Below, piece after piece: positions 9,046 to 17,497 of a DNA stretch of 64,000 bases. The position numbers and the translations under genes were made by a program. The DNA is from Polaribacter sp. HaHaR_3_91 (GTDB lineage Bacteria > Bacteroidota > Bacteroidia > Flavobacteriales > Flavobacteriaceae), in NCBI RefSeq assembly GCF_019278525.1, contig NZ_CP058986.1, positions 2,991,001 through 3,055,000 on the forward strand, in the 5' to 3' direction. The notes beneath the pieces are model-generated. The model ran no database searches and had not been told where the DNA came from. It was given only the letters and a program-made list of their open reading frames with translations. How positions within the stretch are numbered: position 1 is the first letter of the stretch; each line of letters opens with the position of its first letter.

Positions 9046-9174
9046 ACCGTATAAACTTAATTGCTGGTTATAGCTCACTTGGGAAATTCCTTCGGAATTT
9101 CGCCGTTCGTGATTAATTTAGTAAATTCACTGCTTAAAACACGCAACTAAGCTTATACAAAAACGTTGTGCGTC
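9037..9174 (+). repeat. attC-like cassette junction site 6
   Basis: Opens AATTACAAC and ends CGTTGTGCGT. The hairpin is GAAATTCC-ttc-GGAATTTC, a sequence different from its neighbours that keeps pairing. Arms TATAA/TTATA and TTGC with GCAA also pair. Confidence 0.8.
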
Positions 9175-9210
9175 ATTTCCAAGCAAAACGCTGAATTGAA
9201 GAATTAACTA

Positions 9211-9792
9211 TTGAAAATGAAAAAAAACTTAATAATATTATTTGTTTTAGCAACCACTATCTCTTGTGGAATAAAAACATTTAAATTGAAGAATGGTTTT
9301 TCAAGAGCAGCAATAAACGAAAAAGTTTACAAGAATAAAAAGCATTTTGAAAAAGGTGTTTTAAAAGATATTGATACTCAAATAATCTACGAAGAATATA
9401 ATACGACTTTTTATTCTGGAAATAAACCTGTTAATGTTTTAGCTAGAAAAAATTATGAAAACCCTCACACTTCATATGGAGTTTATAAGTTTTATGAGAA
9501 CGGAAATTTTAATTTATTTATACTAAACAGAGAAAACCCTGAATTAAAAAGCAATATGTTTGACCCTGAATTTACAGGTTGGCGTGGAGTTTTATATTCT
9601 AAAAATGGTGAAATAAAAGGAGATTTAATAACTCAAGTTTCTGGAATGGGTGATGTGGGAATAATAAAACAAACTTTTGAATTTAGAGGAGACACGCTAT
9701 TAATAAATAGAAAAGGAAATTCATTTGAAAAAAAAATTTATATTAAAAGAAAAATACCAATTGAATTATTGAAAAATAATGCTGAATGGTAA
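9211..9792 (+). CDS. putative lipoprotein, cassette gene
   Basis: 193 residues with a lipoprotein signal (MKMKKNLIILFVLATTISC, lipobox Cys 19). The remaining beta-rich domain (VYKFYENGNFNLFILNREN, then a late FRGDTLLINRKGNSF) looks like a small cell-envelope fold but matches no family I can name. Single gene of its cassette; the stop falls 8 bp before the inverse core ACGCACAAC. Confidence 0.6.
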   Translation: MKMKKNLIILFVLATTISCGIKTFKLKNGFSRAAINEKVYKNKKHFEKGVLKDIDTQIIYEEYNTTFYSGNKPVNVLARKNYENPHTSYGVYKFYENGNFNLFILNRENPELKSNMFDPEFTGWRGVLYSKNGEIKGDLITQVSGMGDVGIIKQTFEFRGDTLLINRKGNSFEKKIYIKRKIPIELLKNNAEW

Positions 9793-9800
9793 AAAAACGA

Positions 9801-9938
9801 ACGCACAACACCTTGTATAAAAAATTGCTTAATTTGGCATAATCAAAGTTTGTTGCATTTTTGTCTACTCCTATTTTCCTTCGGAAAATAGCCGTCGACT
9901 TAAAACGCAACTTTCCATACAAAAATACGTTACCAAAC
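9801..9938 (+). repeat. attC-like cassette junction site 7
   Basis: Opens ACGCACAAC and ends CGTTACCAAAC. Arms TTGTAT/ATACAA and TTGC/GCAA pair. Hairpin CTATTTTCC-ttc-GGAAAATAG. Confidence 0.85.
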
Positions 9939-9943
9939 ATTAG

Positions 9944-10561
9944 ATGAAAAACCGAAATCCATATTTAGGAACAATAATGATAATTGGAATTGTTCTGCTA
10001 TTTCAAATAAAATATGTGAGAGAATTAATTGACCCAATAAGAGAATATTTTCCAATAATATGGATTGTATTTATTTTGTTGAGTATTTATGAAAAAATGA
10101 AATATAAGAAAGGAAAAAGAATTTACCAATTAAGAATTCCGACTAATAATGACGATTATAATAGAGTCATGCCTTTTATATTTGGAATATTATTGTCTGT
10201 TGGTGGAATTTTAGCCTTGAAATATTTTGAATCGGAAAAAATTATGTGGACTTTACTTTTTGTAACAGGAATTCTCTCGCTAATTTCTGGATTTTTATAT
10301 ATTCCAAGTGGAATTATTGAAATAAAAAAAAATGAATTGAGTTTTGAAAATGGTTCAAGAAAAAAAACTATCGGAATTGAAAATATTAAAAATATTGATT
10401 TAAAAGAAAATGAAATAATCCTATATGAAAATAATGATAAAGTTCATTATATAAATCATATGAACCTGAATGAATCCGATTATAAAAATATTTTGGAATT
10501 TCTGAAGGAAAAATTGAAAAGTGAAATTGAAATAAAAACGTTTGGTAACACCGTGTATTAA
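9944..10561 (+). CDS. membrane protein, cassette gene
   Basis: 205 residues. Hydrophobic segments lie near residues 8-26, 34-48, 75-92 and 100-120. A soluble C-terminal half follows (GIIEIKKNELSFENGSRKKT...), resembling a bacterial PH-like membrane protein. It starts 6 bp after the core GTTACCAAAC. The stop is not its own: the frame runs through the inverse core GTTTGGTAAC and ends at TAA inside the attC-like site, adding GNTVY. Confidence 0.6.
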   Translation: MKNRNPYLGTIMIIGIVLLFQIKYVRELIDPIREYFPIIWIVFILLSIYEKMKYKKGKRIYQLRIPTNNDDYNRVMPFIFGILLSVGGILALKYFESEKIMWTLLFVTGILSLISGFLYIPSGIIEIKKNELSFENGSRKKTIGIENIKNIDLKENEIILYENNDKVHYINHMNLNESDYKNILEFLKEKLKSEIEIKTFGNTVY

Positions 10562-10678
10562 ATATTGCTATATTTGGCTAAACTAAAACTTGTTGCTTCT
10601 TTGCAAACTCCTGAATTTCCGTAGGAAATTCCTCGTTCACAAAGCCGCAACATTCAATACACAACAACGTTACCTGTA
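10540..10678 (+). repeat. attC-like cassette junction site 8
   Basis: Opens GTTTGGTAAC and ends CGTTACCTGTA. Arms GTGTATT/AATACAC and TTGC/GCAA pair. Hairpin GAATTTCC-gta-GGAAATTC. The partner end of the next cassette (TACAGGTAAC) is missing downstream, so this array is broken after this site. Confidence 0.85.
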
Positions 10679-10742
10679 ATTATGAAAATGTACTTTCCTG
10701 AAATAGGTTGACTAAAAATTAAACACTTAATTATAGTCACTT

Positions 10743-11201
10743 ATGAAAGCTCAAAAACAACCCTGGCGAAAAAAAACGTACGAAAAAGCAACTTTAGAAC
10801 TCAAATTATTCGTCGTTGACCAAATTCAGAATGGACAGATTTCCACAAACTTTGCTTCCAAAAAATATGATGTTCCTAGAACTACAATTGGGTATTGGAT
10901 CAAAAAATATAGTACTTTAGTCCAACAAAATACAGGTATGAGTAAATTAGATGAGATTAAAAAACTAAAGGAACGTATTGAAGAATTGGAGTTTGTAAAG
11001 GAATTTCAACAAGATATTATTGCTGACATGGAAATCATTACTGGAGTCGATTTGTCAAAAAAGTCGTTGCCCAAAACATTAGCGAAAGAGATAGAACTAA
11101 AAAAGAAAAACCGTTTAAAAGAAAATGGTTCTATGAGTGTTTTGGGATTAGTAAACAAGCCTTCTACAAAAGACTCAAAACCCAAGAAAACAAACGACTA
11201 A
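10743..11201 (+). CDS. IS3-family transposase OrfA, type A
   Basis: 152 residues: helix-turn-helix plus coiled coil, with A_AAA_AAG frameshift signal at about 11099. It differs from copy 1 at two residues. Confidence 0.9.
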   Translation: MKAQKQPWRKKTYEKATLELKLFVVDQIQNGQISTNFASKKYDVPRTTIGYWIKKYSTLVQQNTGMSKLDEIKKLKERIEELEFVKEFQQDIIADMEIITGVDLSKKSLPKTLAKEIELKKKNRLKENGSMSVLGLVNKPSTKDSKPKKTND

Positions 11202-11221
11202 ACGATGAAAAAGTCATCGCA

Positions 11222-11995
11222 ATGATACAAGAATATCGAAAATTAGTTGGTATGAGAACTGGCGGAATTAAGTTATATGATGAACTTAAACAAGACTTTA
11301 TAAAACAAGGTATTAAAATCGGTAGAGATAAGTTGTACGATGTGTTAAGGCTTCATAATTTACTTGTTCCTAAGCTTAAAAACTATGTGACAACAACAAA
11401 TTCTAATCATCAATTTAGAAAATATAAAAACCTAATTAAAGACCAAGTTCCTACTCGACCAGAACAACTATGGGTAAGCGATATAACATACATTAAAACA
11501 GACAATGGACACAATTACCTAGCAATCGTTACAGATGCATATTCTAAACAAATTATGGGCTATAAATTAGATAACAACATGAAGACATCACTTTGTTCAG
11601 AAGCGCTAGAAATGGCTATTAAAAATAGAAAATACCCTGATAAAAAATTAATACATCATTCTGACAGAGGTTTTCAATACTGTAACCCCAAATACACAGC
11701 ATTTGCAGAAGAAAATGGCATAATGATGAGCATGACAGAACAATATGATCCTTATGAAAACGCAATTGCAGAGCGAATTAATAGAACTTTAAAATATGAA
11801 TATGGACTTAGAAATTGCATTAAAAACACTGCCATTGCTCAAGAAGTAACAAAACAAGCAGTATATATTTACAACAATTTAAGAACCCATTTTAGCTTAG
11901 AATTAAGAAAACCAGCTGAAGTACATTTAAACCCAAACATCAAATACAAATCATATCGAAGAAATAATGTAAATTTGACTGAACTAACAATTTGA
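11222..11995 (+). CDS. IS3-family transposase OrfB, type A
   Basis: 257-residue rve catalytic subunit with the DDE motifs WVSDITYI, HHSDRGFQYCN and ENAIAERINRTLK. One residue differs from copy 1 (LVPKLK for LVPRLK). Confidence 0.9.
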   Translation: MIQEYRKLVGMRTGGIKLYDELKQDFIKQGIKIGRDKLYDVLRLHNLLVPKLKNYVTTTNSNHQFRKYKNLIKDQVPTRPEQLWVSDITYIKTDNGHNYLAIVTDAYSKQIMGYKLDNNMKTSLCSEALEMAIKNRKYPDKKLIHHSDRGFQYCNPKYTAFAEENGIMMSMTEQYDPYENAIAERINRTLKYEYGLRNCIKNTAIAQEVTKQAVYIYNNLRTHFSLELRKPAEVHLNPNIKYKSYRRNNVNLTELTI

Positions 11996-12101
11996 AAACA
12001 AAACTAGTTCAAAATATTTTTTGCCTTCTAAACGGCTAAAAAAATCTTTTGAACGGTATAAATTAACCTAAAAAAAGGTCAACCTATATCAGTATAATAT
12101 A

Positions 12102-12440
12102 TAATTGCATTACAAAAACAAAAAGGATTGCAAATGTAATACAAAAGGATTGCCATTACTTTACACTGCAATTTTATCACAAAGTAAAAACAATTGCTAT
12201 AAATTCACAAAAACAACACAAAGCCATATCAAAATAAATTATTGTATTACAAAAACAAAAAAGATTGCAACTGTAATACAAAAGAATTGCTACTACCTTA
12301 CACTGCAATGTTTATCATAAAGTAAAAACAATTGCTACAAATTCACAAAGACGACACAAATTCTCATCAAAATAAATAATTGCATTACAAAAACGAAAAG
12401 GATTGCAAATGTAATACAAAAGGATTGCCATTACTTTACA
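12102..12440. repeat. ~138-bp tandem repeat, two full units plus a third truncated
   Basis: Units begin at 12104, 12241 and 12379 with ATTG(C/T)ATTACAAAAAC. Each contains TGTAATACAAAA and ATTGC words and an ACAAAGTAAAAACAATTGC segment. The third unit breaks off at TTTACAC, where it joins a fragment of IS type A orfB. No gene is supportable; the apparent frame inside is a by-product of the repeat. Confidence 0.85.
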
Positions 12441-12803
12441 CAGCATTTGCAGAAGAAAATGGCATAATGATGAGCATGACAGAACAATATGATCCTTATG
12501 AAAACGCAATTGCAGAGCGAATTAATAGAACTTTAAAATATGAATATGGACTTAGAAATTGCATTAAAAATACTGCCATTGCTCAAGAAGTAACAAAACA
12601 AGCTGTATATATTTACAACAATTTAAGAACCCATTTTAGCTTAGAATTAAGAAAACCAGCAGAAGTACATTTAAATCCAAACATCAAATACAAATCATAT
12701 CGAAGAAATAATGTAAATTTGACTGAACTAGTTATATAGAATATAAATAATTTAAAAGGTATAAATTAGACCAAAAAAGGTCAACCTATATCAGTATAAT
12801 ACA
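12438..12803 (+). pseudogene. 3' remnant of IS3-family type A orfB
   Basis: Starts abruptly at the codons for TAFAEENGIMMSM and continues to the normal C-terminus and the IS right end ATAATACA (12796-12803). The Glu-containing part of the DDE core is present; both Asp motifs are missing. A 119-codon frame from 12380 fuses repeat DNA to this fragment and is not functional. Confidence 0.85.
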
Positions 12804-13240
12804 TTATGGGATACAAACTTGATAATCATATGAGAACATCACTTTGTACAGATGTGCTGGCTATGGCTATTAAAAATAGAAAATATCCAACTAAAAATCT
12901 CATTCATCATTCAGATATAGGTTTTCAATATTGTAACCCTAAGTACACGGAATTTGCAGAAAATAACGGAATTACAATGAGTATGACTGAAAAATATAAT
13001 CCTTACGAAAACGCTATTGCAGAACGAATTAATAGAACTTTAAAATACGAATACGGATTAAAACAAATTCTTAAAAACACAGATATTGCTCAAGAAATAA
13101 CAAAACAAGCAGTATACATTTACAATAATTTAAGAACACATTTTAGCCTAGGTTTAAGAAAACCTGCAGAAGTACACTTAAATCCGAATATAAAATGTAA
13201 ACTTAAGATGTATAAAAATTTATCTTTTAAAAGTATGTAA
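12804..13240 (+). pseudogene. 5'-truncated orfB of a related, diverged IS3-family element
   Basis: Codes for MGYKLDNHMRTSLCTDVLAMA through LRKPAEVHLNPNIKCK, homologous to the last ~145 residues of type A OrfB but with many substitutions (HHSDIGFQYCN for HHSDRGFQYCN; KYNPYENAIAE). It directly abuts the end of the previous IS remnant, so IS debris has accumulated at this end of the array. Confidence 0.8.
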
Positions 13241-13301
13241 AACATATAGTAAAATTAGTAAATTGCATACAGAAATTTATACTAATAATCTGGTCTAAAC
13301 T

Positions 13302-13320
13302 GAACACGTTTTTGAACACG
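13302..13320. promoter_or_regulatory. putative integrase arm sites, right end of element E1 (GAACACG pair)
   Basis: GAACACG at 13302 and 13314, a 12-bp period, 50 bp before the tRNA-derived repeat. The same word pair with the same period occurs inside the integrase gene at 43478, and a GTACACG variant occurs at both ends of E2. Probable binding sites for the E1/E3-type integrase. Confidence 0.55.
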
Positions 13321-13369
13321 ATTTACAAATAAAAAAGGTTATTTATTACGTTATAAGCATTTTAACTCG

Positions 13370-13414
13370 AATTCATAACCCTGAGGTCACGGGTTCAAAT
13401 CCCGTTCTCGCTAC
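13370..13414 (+). repeat. attachment site: 45-bp tRNA-Met 3'-end fragment (left boundary of E2)
   Basis: Identical to 43341-43385. It contains the anticodon-side sequence CATAACCC, a variable-loop segment, the T-arm CGGGTTCAAATCCCG and the acceptor end TCTCGCTAC, the 3' part of a tRNA-Met (CAT). The 5' half of the tRNA is absent at both places, so both are integration scars. The intact tRNA should lie outside the window, upstream. Confidence 0.85.
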
Positions 13415-13435
13415 AAACTTAATGTTAATTAAATC

Positions 13436-13465
13436 AACGAATTGTGTCTCACAATTCGTTTTTTT
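13436..13465 (+). terminator. Rho-independent terminator after the tRNA fragment
   Basis: Perfect 11-bp stem AACGAATTGTG / CACAATTCGTT with a 3-base loop, then a T tract. The T tract runs into the ATG of the integrase at 13466. It would stop transcription coming from the tRNA or from the element to the left. Confidence 0.8.
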
Positions 13466-14827
13466 ATGTCTACATTTTTCTTACTTTTACAAAGAGTACA
13501 CGATAAAGTACACGATTCCACTATGAAATTGAATTATTCAGAGCCAAAAATCTTCACAGGTGGAGTTATTATTGGAGACTGGTCTAAACTGTCAAAAAAA
13601 GATAAAAAAGAAGCATTATCCAAAAGTTGGTACGTCTATTATTCATTTAGAGATCCAATTACAGGAAAACTAAAAAGGCAGACTAATATAAAAGCTGGAG
13701 TCAACCTTTATAAAGATAAAAGAAGTAGAATACACATCTTAACTCAATTAAAGGAAAGTTTAGAATATGTTTTATCAAAAGGCTTCAATCCTTATGAAGA
13801 CAATAGTTCCTTAGCTGAATTTATCGAAAATCTTCTATCTCCCGAAGAAGACAAAATCAAGAATACACCAACACAAAAGGAAACTCCTGTGTATCTTGAA
13901 AAAAAGGCTGTACAAGAAACACCAATCCTCTACCCTATTAACACTTCTTTTGACTTAGCATTAAATACCAAATCTAAAGTTCTAAGTGGAATTTCGTATC
14001 AAAATTTAAAAAATAGAATTGAACGATTTAAAAAATGGCTCAACGAAGAAGGCTATAATCTTAAAGAAGATATTTCAATTATAAATAAGAAACTTGTAAT
14101 ACAATATTTGAACACTATATTACAAGCAACAAGCCCTAGAAACAGAAACAATACACGTACTGACATCAGTTCCTTATTTCAAACGTTAGAAGACAATGAA
14201 ATAATTGAAAATAATTTTGTTAAGAAAATTAATGTTTTAAAATCTGTACCAGAAAGAAATAAAACCTATACTACAACTGAGCAGAAAGATATTTTTAAAT
14301 ATTTAGAAAAACATGATGCAGTATTATATCTTTTTGTTCAATTTATATCTTATAATTTTCTTAGACCTGTTGAAGTTTGTCGATTAAAAATTGGTGATAT
14401 CGATTTAATAGATAAAAAGATTTATGTTAGAGCCAAAAACAAGCCTGTAAAAATTAAAATCATTCCTGATATATTAATTAAGCAATTACCAGATCTATCT
14501 AAATTAAATAAAATCGATTTTTTATTTACTCCAAATGAAATTGGTGGCGAATGGGAAGCAAAAGAAAACAATAAAAGAAATTATTTTACCAAACAGTTTA
14601 AAAAAGTAAAAGACCATTTTGGTTTAGGTAAAGATTATGGTTTATATAGTTTTAGACATACCTTTATAACGAAGTTGTATAAAGAAATGGCAAAAACAGC
14701 AACTCCTTTTGAAGTAAAAAGTAAATTAAAATTAATTACAGGACATGCAACAATGGATGCACTAGAATTATATCTACGAGATATTGATGCCGTATTGCCT
14801 GAAGATTATTCAAAATTATTAAAGTAA
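13466..14827 (+). CDS. tyrosine recombinase/integrase of element E2
   Basis: Tyrosine recombinase, 453 residues from the ATG at 13466 (a TTG at 13442 lies in the terminator stem and is unlikely). It has a SAM-like core-binding region (~190-270) and a catalytic domain with RPVEVCRLK (Arg), YSFRHTF (Arg/His, first His replaced by Tyr) and GHATMDALELYLRDI (Tyr). The N-terminus RVHDKVHDS is encoded by the GTACACGAT pair that also occurs at the right end of E2, so arm sites overlap the gene. It probably integrates E2 at the tRNA-Met 3' end. It overlaps the next gene (TAATG). Confidence 0.9.
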   Translation: MSTFFLLLQRVHDKVHDSTMKLNYSEPKIFTGGVIIGDWSKLSKKDKKEALSKSWYVYYSFRDPITGKLKRQTNIKAGVNLYKDKRSRIHILTQLKESLEYVLSKGFNPYEDNSSLAEFIENLLSPEEDKIKNTPTQKETPVYLEKKAVQETPILYPINTSFDLALNTKSKVLSGISYQNLKNRIERFKKWLNEEGYNLKEDISIINKKLVIQYLNTILQATSPRNRNNTRTDISSLFQTLEDNEIIENNFVKKINVLKSVPERNKTYTTTEQKDIFKYLEKHDAVLYLFVQFISYNFLRPVEVCRLKIGDIDLIDKKIYVRAKNKPVKIKIIPDILIKQLPDLSKLNKIDFLFTPNEIGGEWEAKENNKRNYFTKQFKKVKDHFGLGKDYGLYSFRHTFITKLYKEMAKTATPFEVKSKLKLITGHATMDALELYLRDIDAVLPEDYSKLLK

Positions 14828-15756
14828 TGGAAAGTAAATATTTTGGAATTATTCCAAAAGAACTAAACTCTTTGAATAAAATTATACAATTAGAAAATTT
14901 TCTAAAGGAAAATGATTTAATAATTATATCAAATAAATTAGAAATAATAAAATCAACTAAAACAGAAAATCTAGGAGAACGAAAGAACGTAGTTAAATAC
15001 GATCATAATAATACTGGTTACAAATTTACAGATGAACTTACTATAGAGGTTTATGACTTTTTATTAAATCAATATAAGAATAGTTTATGTAAAAATATTT
15101 TATTTAACATTAACTTTGATGATGAAACCTTTGGTTTTTTAGAAGCTAGAAAAAAAGAAGCTGCCTTAATACAGTTCAAAAATCTTTATTCTAAATGGAC
15201 TAACAATCTACCTACAATGGTCTCGGAAAATGAATTTAATAAATTAAAGAGAGCTAGAGCATTATTCCAAAACCAACTAAAATATCAGTATGAGTTAGTT
15301 GTAGCCTTCCTTATTGGGGAAATAAATTACTTTAACAGAAATTTACTTCAAACTAATGAATTGTTAATTGAAATGTTTGATTTTGAAAATGATTTATTAA
15401 TTTTAATAGATTTAAACCAACGTTTTTCTTTTACAGAAGATAATGTCTTTACAAAAAAAACAATAGCTCAAATAATATATAAAGAATACCCTGAAGAATT
15501 TCATTCTTTAAAACAAATTGAATTTATAGAGCATCTAATTACCATAAAAGACATAATAAATAGAGCTTTTATCGTAAGCCTTTTTGATTTTTTTAGTAAC
15601 AAACTAAGTATAAAAACACCATCTGCCGAGTCCTTTGGGAAAATTATAAATAGTCACTTTGGCTTTACTTTTGGAGAAATTAAATTAAACAGTTCTGAAG
15701 GGGATAAACATTTTAAAAGAGTAAAAGAAATTGAAAAAGAATGGGGGCAATTTTAA
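14827..15756 (+). CDS. hypothetical protein next to the integrase
   Basis: 309 residues, helical and soluble, translationally coupled to the integrase. Features include FKNLYSKWTNNLP, an internal KYQYELVVAFLIGEINYF, and a C-terminal segment TPSAESFGKIINSHFGF. Its position and size resemble RteC-type regulators of Bacteroidota mobile elements, but I cannot confirm that from motifs. Function unassigned. Confidence 0.5.
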   Translation: MESKYFGIIPKELNSLNKIIQLENFLKENDLIIISNKLEIIKSTKTENLGERKNVVKYDHNNTGYKFTDELTIEVYDFLLNQYKNSLCKNILFNINFDDETFGFLEARKKEAALIQFKNLYSKWTNNLPTMVSENEFNKLKRARALFQNQLKYQYELVVAFLIGEINYFNRNLLQTNELLIEMFDFENDLLILIDLNQRFSFTEDNVFTKKTIAQIIYKEYPEEFHSLKQIEFIEHLITIKDIINRAFIVSLFDFFSNKLSIKTPSAESFGKIINSHFGFTFGEIKLNSSEGDKHFKRVKEIEKEWGQF

Positions 15757-15971
15757 TAATCAGAAGCTATTTTTAACTATTCCCCATAAACCTTAAAAAT
15801 TCCCACACATTTCCCACACATTTCCCCTTTTCCCTCCCTTTTAAAAGCTTCATTGTATCACGTAATTGCACCTAGTTAATTCTTGTTAATTAGGTAGTTA
15901 TCTTTTGATGTAAAATCACCTTACTTTTTAACAAGTATTTATTTTAAAAATATTTAAAACAAAAAGTAAAA
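15757..15971. promoter_or_regulatory. intergenic control region upstream of the replication genes
   Basis: Contains tandem TTCCCACACA words near 15800-15825 and a near-perfect inverted repeat ACCTAGTTAA / TTAATTAGGT around 15870-15895. The latter could be an operator for the ribbon-helix-helix protein encoded next. No gene seen. Confidence 0.35.
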
Positions 15972-16190
15972 ATGATTGCAACAATTAATTTTAGAATTGA
16001 TCAAGACCAGAAAGAACACCTTCAAATTTTAGCGGATGAAAAAGGGATAAAAGTATCCGCTTTAACTAGAGAAATTATAACAGACTATTTAAATAGTTTA
16101 GATAATCACGGTCTGTATGATCCATCAAAGACAATTGGTGAGTTAATAATGCCTATTCCGCCAATAGACTCTAATAATCTTAAAAATTAA
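15972..16190 (+). CDS. ribbon-helix-helix (CopG-like) DNA-binding protein
   Basis: 72 residues. MIATINFRIDQDQKEHLQIL (beta strand plus first helix) and KVSALTREIITDYLNSL (second helix) match the RHH fold, a dimeric DNA binder. The C-terminus is a flexible tail. It lies 4 bp upstream of the ATPase gene, so it probably regulates the element's replication or copy control. Confidence 0.65.
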   Translation: MIATINFRIDQDQKEHLQILADEKGIKVSALTREIITDYLNSLDNHGLYDPSKTIGELIMPIPPIDSNNLKN

Positions 16191-16194
16191 CTTC

Positions 16195-17229
16195 ATGATA
16201 AAAGATAAAGTTAATTTAATAACTAAGGATATAGAAAACAATCAAAAAAAACTTAAAATTAAAGGTTTTGAATATGGTTGTTTAATTATTAAAGAAGCAA
16301 ATACTTGGGTAGAGGAGGCTAAAAACAGACCAATACCCAACATGCTTTTTAGTGAGCTATGGTATGAAAATGAGCTTTGTATTTTATTTGCAGACACTAA
16401 TTTAGGTAAATCTATTTTAGCTGTGCAAATAGCGGATAGTATTAGTAAAGGAAAAGCAATACCTGGGTTTAAACTTGAAAGCCCTCCTAAAAGAGTTCTC
16501 TATTTAGACTTTGAATTATCTGATAAACAATTTGAAAATAGGTGTTCTGAACAATATGAAAACCATTATCAATTTAATAAAAATTTTCTTCGTGCAGAAT
16601 TTCATACCGAGTTAGAGTTACCAAAAGAGTACAATAATATTGAAGAATATCTTTGCGCAACCTTGTCAGATATTATTACCAAAACAAAAGTATCTGTTTT
16701 GATTGTAGACAATCTTACCTTTTTAAGCAGCGAAAATGAAAAAGCAAAAGATGCTTTGATATTAATGAAAACTCTTAAAAAAATATCTAATACAAATAAT
16801 GTTTCAATACTTGTATTAGCTCATACTCCTAAAAGAGATGACTCTAAACCTATTAGTAAAAATGATCTAGCAGGAAGTAAAATGCTAATGAATTTTTGTG
16901 ATAGTTGTTTTGCTATTGGTAGTAGTTCTCAAGAAGCATCGTTTAGATATATCAAACAAATTAAGCAACGTAACACAGAACATTTATATCACTCAGAGAA
17001 TGTTATTGTTTGCAGTCTTGATAAAGAAACTAACTTTCTAGAATTTCATTTTGAAGATTTTGATTCTGAAAAAGCACATCTTAAAACTTTTGGAACATCG
17101 GACTTAGAAGAAAGAGACGAACAGATGAAGTTTTTAATTTCTGAAGGAAAGAATAATGTTCATATAGCTGAAATGTTAAATGTATGCGAAGGAACTATCA
17201 GAAAAAGAAGAAAAAAACTAAATATCTAA
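16195..17229 (+). CDS. RepA-like AAA_25 ATPase/helicase of the element
   Basis: 344 residues. P-loop ATPase of the RepA/DnaB-like (AAA_25) group: Walker A-like FADTNLGKSILAVQ (near residue 64-77), RVLYLDFELSDKQF, Walker B SVLIVDNLTFL, and LAHTPKRDD as a later motif. The C-terminus (HIAEMLNVCEGTIRKRRKKL) is a helix-turn-helix. Such ATPases, followed by a small gene and a primase-like gene, drive replication or mobilisation of Bacteroidota elements. Cytoplasmic. Confidence 0.75.
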   Translation: MIKDKVNLITKDIENNQKKLKIKGFEYGCLIIKEANTWVEEAKNRPIPNMLFSELWYENELCILFADTNLGKSILAVQIADSISKGKAIPGFKLESPPKRVLYLDFELSDKQFENRCSEQYENHYQFNKNFLRAEFHTELELPKEYNNIEEYLCATLSDIITKTKVSVLIVDNLTFLSSENEKAKDALILMKTLKKISNTNNVSILVLAHTPKRDDSKPISKNDLAGSKMLMNFCDSCFAIGSSSQEASFRYIKQIKQRNTEHLYHSENVIVCSLDKETNFLEFHFEDFDSEKAHLKTFGTSDLEERDEQMKFLISEGKNNVHIAEMLNVCEGTIRKRRKKLNI

Positions 17230-17234
17230 GATAG

Positions 17235-17438
17235 ATGGTTGCTTCAGACATATACACAATAGCCAAAGCTCTTTCTAAAGAAGAGTTTATCAAGCTATCC
17301 GATATGCTAAGAAGCGATATAAAAAAAAGTAAAATAAAAAAAAGTGAAATAAAACCGAAAAAGAAATATGAGCTACCAGACTTCACTAAAGAAGATGGAT
17401 TACGTTACCTATTAGAAAATCACATTCGCAAAAATTAA
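17235..17438 (+). CDS. small basic hypothetical protein
   Basis: 67 residues with a Lys-rich middle (SKIKKSEIKPKKKYELPD). It lies between the ATPase and the primase-like gene, only 5 bp after the former. Likely a small partner in the replication module; no family recognised. Confidence 0.5.
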   Translation: MVASDIYTIAKALSKEEFIKLSDMLRSDIKKSKIKKSEIKPKKKYELPDFTKEDGLRYLLENHIRKN

Positions 17439-17447
17439 AAAACATAA

Positions 17448-17487
17448 TCGTACCATTCGTACCAATAAATAGGTACGAATGGTACGA
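17448..17487. repeat. perfect 16-bp inverted repeat upstream of the primase-like gene
   Basis: The left arm CGTACCATTCGTACC (17449-17463) and right arm GGTACGAATGGTACG (17472-17486) are exact complements with an 8-base loop, extended by one more T:A pair. Each arm is itself a tandem duplication of a 9-bp word, GGTACGAAT. No T tract follows, so an operator or replication-origin structure is more likely than a terminator. Confidence 0.75.
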
Positions 17488-17497
17488 ATTCAAAAAA

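Larger units (their letters stand above)
10689..12101 (+). mobile_element. IS3-family element type A, copy 2
   Basis: 1,413 bp. The left end follows ATGAAAA of a cassette gene; the right end is ATAATATA instead of ATAATACA. No target duplication is seen because the right flank is unrelated repeat DNA, so the region was rearranged after insertion. Confidence 0.85.

Noticed and set aside
12105..12320. 71-codon plus-strand frame
   Set aside because: Entirely inside the 138-bp tandem repeats; its peptide repeats with the DNA unit and has no gene-like start or context.
13370..13414. Complete tRNA-Met gene
   Set aside because: Only the sequence from the anticodon to the acceptor end is present. 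The bases before it are element DNA and cannot form the D-arm or the 5' acceptor strand. The same holds at 43341.
17448..17487. Rho-independent terminator
   Set aside because: The stem is strong, but no T tract follows on either strand and a gene starts 11 bp later.
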